From Lyophyllum atratum (taxonomy: Eukaryota; Basidiomycota; Agaricomycetes; Agaricales; Lyophyllaceae): 64,000 bases of DNA. The stretch covers positions 62,001 to 126,000 of the forward strand of contig JACGCN010000014.1 in the NCBI GenBank assembly GCA_014905825.1. The letters run 5' to 3'. A program made the position numbers and the translations under genes. Positions 57,493 to 64,000 of the stretch are shown here, piece after piece; the stretch's first letter is position 1; every line of letters begins with the position of its first letter. The notes under the pieces were generated by a model, which searched no databases, was not told the DNA's origin, and was given only the letters and a program-made list of their open reading frames with translations.

Positions 57493-57978
57493 AGCCACGT
57501 ACGTGACGGCCAGGTGCTCGATGGCCAGGCTGGTCAGATGAGGTTTATCGCCTTTGCTCCAGATGGATCTCGCATCGCTGGAGTTTCCTTTGAAAGCGCT
57601 ATCTATCTCTGGGATGTGGAAACCTGCCGACTAATAGCATCCTCCGTTGCAGATCATATATCTCAACCCATTTCCATATCTTTCACACATGGCCAACGTC
57701 TCGTTGTGAGATACAGCAACGCGCCTTTGACCATCTGGGAGGAGAACTACGGGGAAATACTTGTTGCTAGTGGTGCTCTGTGGATGGAATCCATTCCTGA
57801 TGGCATTCAGCCGCCTAACTTCAACCTGGCCGTAACTCGGGATCGGAGGCGTCTACTCAGAGGCGTACGTTGGTTCTTCGGAGAAGCAAATAATTCCGGA
57901 GTGTGGGCATTCCTGGGAAATCATATCATACGGGCTCGCGAGAATGGTTCTGTAACTGTTGTCCCCGTGTCGCGTTGA

Positions 57979-59033
57979 AAAATGCCACTCCGGTAGGTCT
58001 GTTTTGGGCAGCTGACCTTCAGGTCTTCATCTGACCTTCTCTGTGGACCTTCTCCTAGGTCAGGTACCCAGCCTCCAATTTCACGGGCTGTAACCGAGAG
58101 GGTGTCAACATTCCAAGAGTGACCTGCGTTCAGCGCCCGCGCCCCTCGACCACTAAATATCTCTTCCCTTTCCATCGAATTTTCCTCTCATATCATTTTG
58201 GCCGAAATGTACGACTAAACGTATACCTGGACACCACCATCCTACCAACACGATTATTAACGAGGATGACGACACGACACAGTGACACACCTTCAGTTCA
58301 CGACATCACAATACGTAGATTGGATTATATATCCCGCATCTACCTCATGTTCTTTCCTCATATTCCTTGTGTTCCACGAGCGCTACGTTATGTATACGAA
58401 TACACTGTGTTTTGTTTCTCTTTTCATTTGCGCCTCTCACCTCCCATCTCGGCGCTCACGCGACATCGACTGCGTGATACGAGTTCTTCGTTCCTCGTTC
58501 TCGCACCCAGTCCCAGATCCCACACCCACCTATCCCATCGTTCTCCCGACACCGTTCGTGATTCGATGTCAATCTCGGCCCGCGTCCCGATGTAGCCCCG
58601 TCTTTGGCGAAAGGCAAGCCGTGCACTGAGTACGGGAGACCTGCGTTATCGGGAGAGGCTAATAAGTTGCTAAAGGGTGACAAAACGGGAGGGTTTGACG
58701 ACATTTGGTCCCTCATCTTTGCGCACCAGCGAGGACCGGTAGGATGAATGTAATGTTTGCAATGGCAGCCATGGCTACATGATTCATGCAGGGGGCCAAA
58801 ACCTTGAGGGAAATTCAGTGTCCTCGAAGTTTTTAGGCCAGTACTATAACTTGTGATGCGTCTGTAGCGTTTTACAGTATTAGCCCGTAGCAGCCCATAT
58901 CATATTGGATGATGGAGGAGGAGCAAGTGGCACAATGGGCTGATTTCTCACGGATTACTTTAGCCCGCCCTAAAGTCAAGAAATTGACGCGACGCGACGC
59001 GTCCGAATCTTGCTTCCGCCCACATCCCCCACC
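57979..59033. other. Spacer, NLR 3' side / MCM4 promoter
   Basis: No gene supported. ORFs at 58119-58629 are T/C-rich and lack coding features. The right end holds the MCM4 upstream region. Confidence 0.5.
58986..59002. promoter_or_regulatory. GACGC repeat ending in ACGCGT (MCB-type element) before MCM4
   Basis: Three GACGC units run into a full ACGCGT MluI cell-cycle box at 58997-59002, about 32 bp before the MCM4 start. In yeasts MBF binds ACGCGT to drive G1/S transcription of replication genes, including MCMs. The position is close to the start codon, so it may overlap the transcription start. Confidence 0.65.
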
Positions 59034-62368
<3,335 letters not shown>

Positions 62369-62857
62369 GTGACCCGTTCCTCATGGACCATATATTTATC
62401 TGCCTCTCCTTTTGTTTTGGTCGTAAGTCTTCCTTGTTGTGCCACTAATCGCAATGTACTCCGTAGAATGTATTGAAGGTCCTGCGAATTGATTATTACA
62501 TGGGTGGAATGGGGTCTTATTCTTCCAAATGACCCTCCATTGGATCAAGACCCTTGCTTCGACTGCAGGCCTCTGATAATACACCGGCTTTTCTCCAAAT
62601 GGAGCCAACCATATGTCGACGGCGGACGGTGACCCGGGCATATCATTTGCGTGTAGCGACGAGTCAGCAGGCAGATCAATTTATCATAGCTTCCCACAAC
62701 TATTGAGTAGGAGAATAACACTGTATATGGTTATGGTGCCCTTGGAGGGTAAGTCGACTATCTTTCCATCTGTCATCTTGATATAGCGTCCTTAGACTGT
62801 AATGCATGTGAAATGGAGATGAAGGTAATACAAGGTAGTGTCCACTTCGAGCACGGT
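62369..62857. other. Convergent 3' spacer
   Basis: Between MCM4 (+) and the dehydrogenase (-). No gene recognised. Confidence 0.5.
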
Positions 62858-63982
62858 TCATTCAACAAGGTTGGCGCTAGTGCCACTAGCCTCGAGATCC
62901 TTCAAGCTCCTGATTGTCGTATCTGCGATGTTCCTCAAAGCTTCCGTTGTTAAGTACGCTTGATGTCCACTATGAGCACGACGTTAAAGGTACTCTTCGG
63001 GTAGTTTCGAAGCAGCGCACCTCAAAAAGACATTGTAAAAGGACAGAAGTCGGGCAAATACGTCGTCGTGAATGACTTTAGAGCTGGAGTCCGCGAAGAA
63101 ATATGCCGCCTCCCTTTCGTATACATCCAGACCGACTGCACCCAGTTGTCCGGATTTGAGGGCTCTAGGAATGCCCGGTTATAAGAATGTTAACTGAGCT
63201 GAAGGGTGGTAGGACATACCGAATCAAAGCACGGCTATCGATCAACCCACCGCGGGAGGTGTTGATAAGGATGACGCCTGGTTTCGTTAGCGCAAGGGTA
63301 TTGTCGTTGATGATGTATTTAGTCTGATCTGTCAACGGACAGTGCAGGCTGATGATATCGGACTGCTTCAACAATTCCTCCAGGGTATCAACATATGTGA
63401 TGCCATATTCGCCCGCCATGGCTGAAGGGTAAGGATCGAACGCGACGACATTGCAGCAGAACCCCTTCGCCAAGATCCTCCCCGTTATAAGCCCAATCTT
63501 TCCCGTCCCAACAATGCCCACTGTCTTACCAGCGAGGTTGAATCCAAGCAATCCATCGAGGAGGAAGTTCCCTTCGCGGACGCGGCAGAAGGATTTGTGG
63601 TATTTGCGGACGACGGTCAGGATCATGCCGACCGCAAATTCCGCGACGGCCTCGGGGGCATAGGAGGGGACTCTGGTGACCTTGATATCGTATTTGGCGG
63701 CCGCTGCGAGATCCACGTTGTTGAATCCAGCACATCGCAGGGCAACATATCTCTAACACATCGAAATCAGTGAGAGATTTCAATTATGGAAGAGGGGCTT
63801 ACCACGCCATACTGATGCAGCAGCTCAAGCACGACCGCATCGCAAATGTCGTTCACGAAGATACAGACTGCCTCATGTCCCTCGGACAGCAGTGCCGTCG
63901 TCTGATCCAGTAAAGGCTCGAAAAAGGATAGCTCGACCCCAGTCGTGCCTTCGCATGTCGCATTGAGTGAGTCAATGTCGTA
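62858..63982 (-). CDS. D-2-hydroxyacid dehydrogenase, D-lactate dehydrogenase-like (amino end beyond window)
   Basis: Four exons in view (63982-63803, 63752-63220, 63164-63021, 62969-62858); the first begins with an acceptor, so the start codon lies to the right of the window. The NAD site is '[20 protein letters not shown]'. Substrate/catalytic landmarks are '[10 protein letters not shown]' and '[16 protein letters not shown]', '[17 protein letters not shown]', the Arg-bearing '[16 protein letters not shown]', '[10 protein letters not shown]' and '[19 protein letters not shown]', which carries the catalytic His. This arrangement is that of NAD-dependent D-lactate dehydrogenases rather than PHGDH. 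It likely reduces pyruvate or a related 2-oxoacid in the cytosol. Confidence 0.92.
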
Positions 63983-64000
63983 CTACGAGGCTGAGTTAGC

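Larger units (their letters stand above)
51984..57978 (+). pseudogene. NACHT-WD40 NLR-like gene split by a hAT-type element
   Basis: Exons 51984-51997, 52054-52279, 52332-52471, 52522-52579, 52626-52721, 52771-52899, then one long exon from 52948 that is interrupted after 54653 and resumes at 56463. The two halves are in the same frame; without the element they would give ~1294 aa. Order: helical head typical of agaricomycete NLRs ('NLTDLNPFPARGLVKALAHL'), NACHT with Walker A 'GDPGCGKSAI' and Walker B 'VVVIDGLDE', then WD40 repeats ('GSFDKTLITWS', 'ASGSNDKTVCLWD', 'ASGSADTTVRLWD'). Such proteins are innate-immunity/heterokaryon-incompatibility receptors. As it stands, the left half ends 148 bases into the element (stop ending at 54801), leaving the head, NACHT and a fragment of the propeller; the right half has its own ATG (56413) inside the element. 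Whether either half is expressed is unknown. Confidence 0.9.

Noticed and set aside
58119..58629. ORFs after the NLR gene
   Set aside because: T/C-rich frames without start context or any family pattern; likely 3' region and promoter.

Overview
The window reads as nuclear DNA of a mushroom-forming basidiomycete (Agaricomycetes). Every sizeable gene that could be modelled is cut by short introns, mostly 46-65 nt with GT..AG ends. The gene set is also typical of that group: an expanded G-alpha with a long insert, a NACHT-WD40 NLR-like gene, F-box-like arrays, an isoprenylcysteine methyltransferase and a free-standing DUF2156 protein. The species cannot be named from sequence alone. Exon borders given here were worked out by hand from reading frame, splice signals and family similarity.

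Layout. 1-16 kb: 3' part of EMC2 (+), exopolyphosphatase PPX1 (+), a Ser/Pro-rich unknown (-), a divergent G-protein alpha subunit (-), an ICMT-type methyltransferase (+), an aquaglyceroporin (-), a gene-poor stretch with a degenerate ~180-bp tandem repeat, then a 12-exon amidase (+). 17-34 kb: two small mitochondrial genes facing each other (ISD11 + and RCF1 -), a 15-exon MFS transporter (+), a small MLKL-N-terminal-like protein (-), a bHLH factor (-), a gene-poor stretch with one unassigned ORF, a second MFS transporter with an unresolved segment (+), a serine beta-lactamase-like protein with a probable frameshift (+), and a small four-helix membrane protein that looks promethin-like (+). 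34-48 kb: a GT8 glycosyltransferase (-), UPF3 (-), SYF2 (+), a stand-alone DUF2156 protein (+), two tandemly duplicated F-box-like genes (+), an HSL-type alpha/beta-hydrolase (+) and a CON-6 family gene (-). 49-64 kb: ORC3 (-), a NACHT-WD40 gene (+) split by a 1.8-kb hAT-like element, MCM4 (+), and a D-2-hydroxyacid dehydrogenase running off the right edge (-).

The genes are mostly housekeeping and do not form one pathway or a biosynthetic cluster. The parts that stand out are the accessory, fast-evolving ones. The NLR-like gene carries a non-autonomous hAT-type element (11-bp perfect terminal inverted repeats starting TAGTG, 8-bp target duplication GATAGCCA) exactly inside its first WD40 repeats. 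Removing the element plus one target copy leaves the frame open, so the insertion looks recent. The same gene has a fresh 72-bp in-frame duplication among its WD40 repeats. A second NLR-associated-type protein, at 22-23 kb, ends in a short Gly/Asn/Thr-rich segment that could be an amyloid-type signalling motif. The NLR lies between two replication-licensing genes, ORC3 and MCM4, whose upstream regions both carry ACGCG-type (MCB-like) motifs. I saw no CRISPR array, complete tRNA, rRNA or bacterial-type operon.
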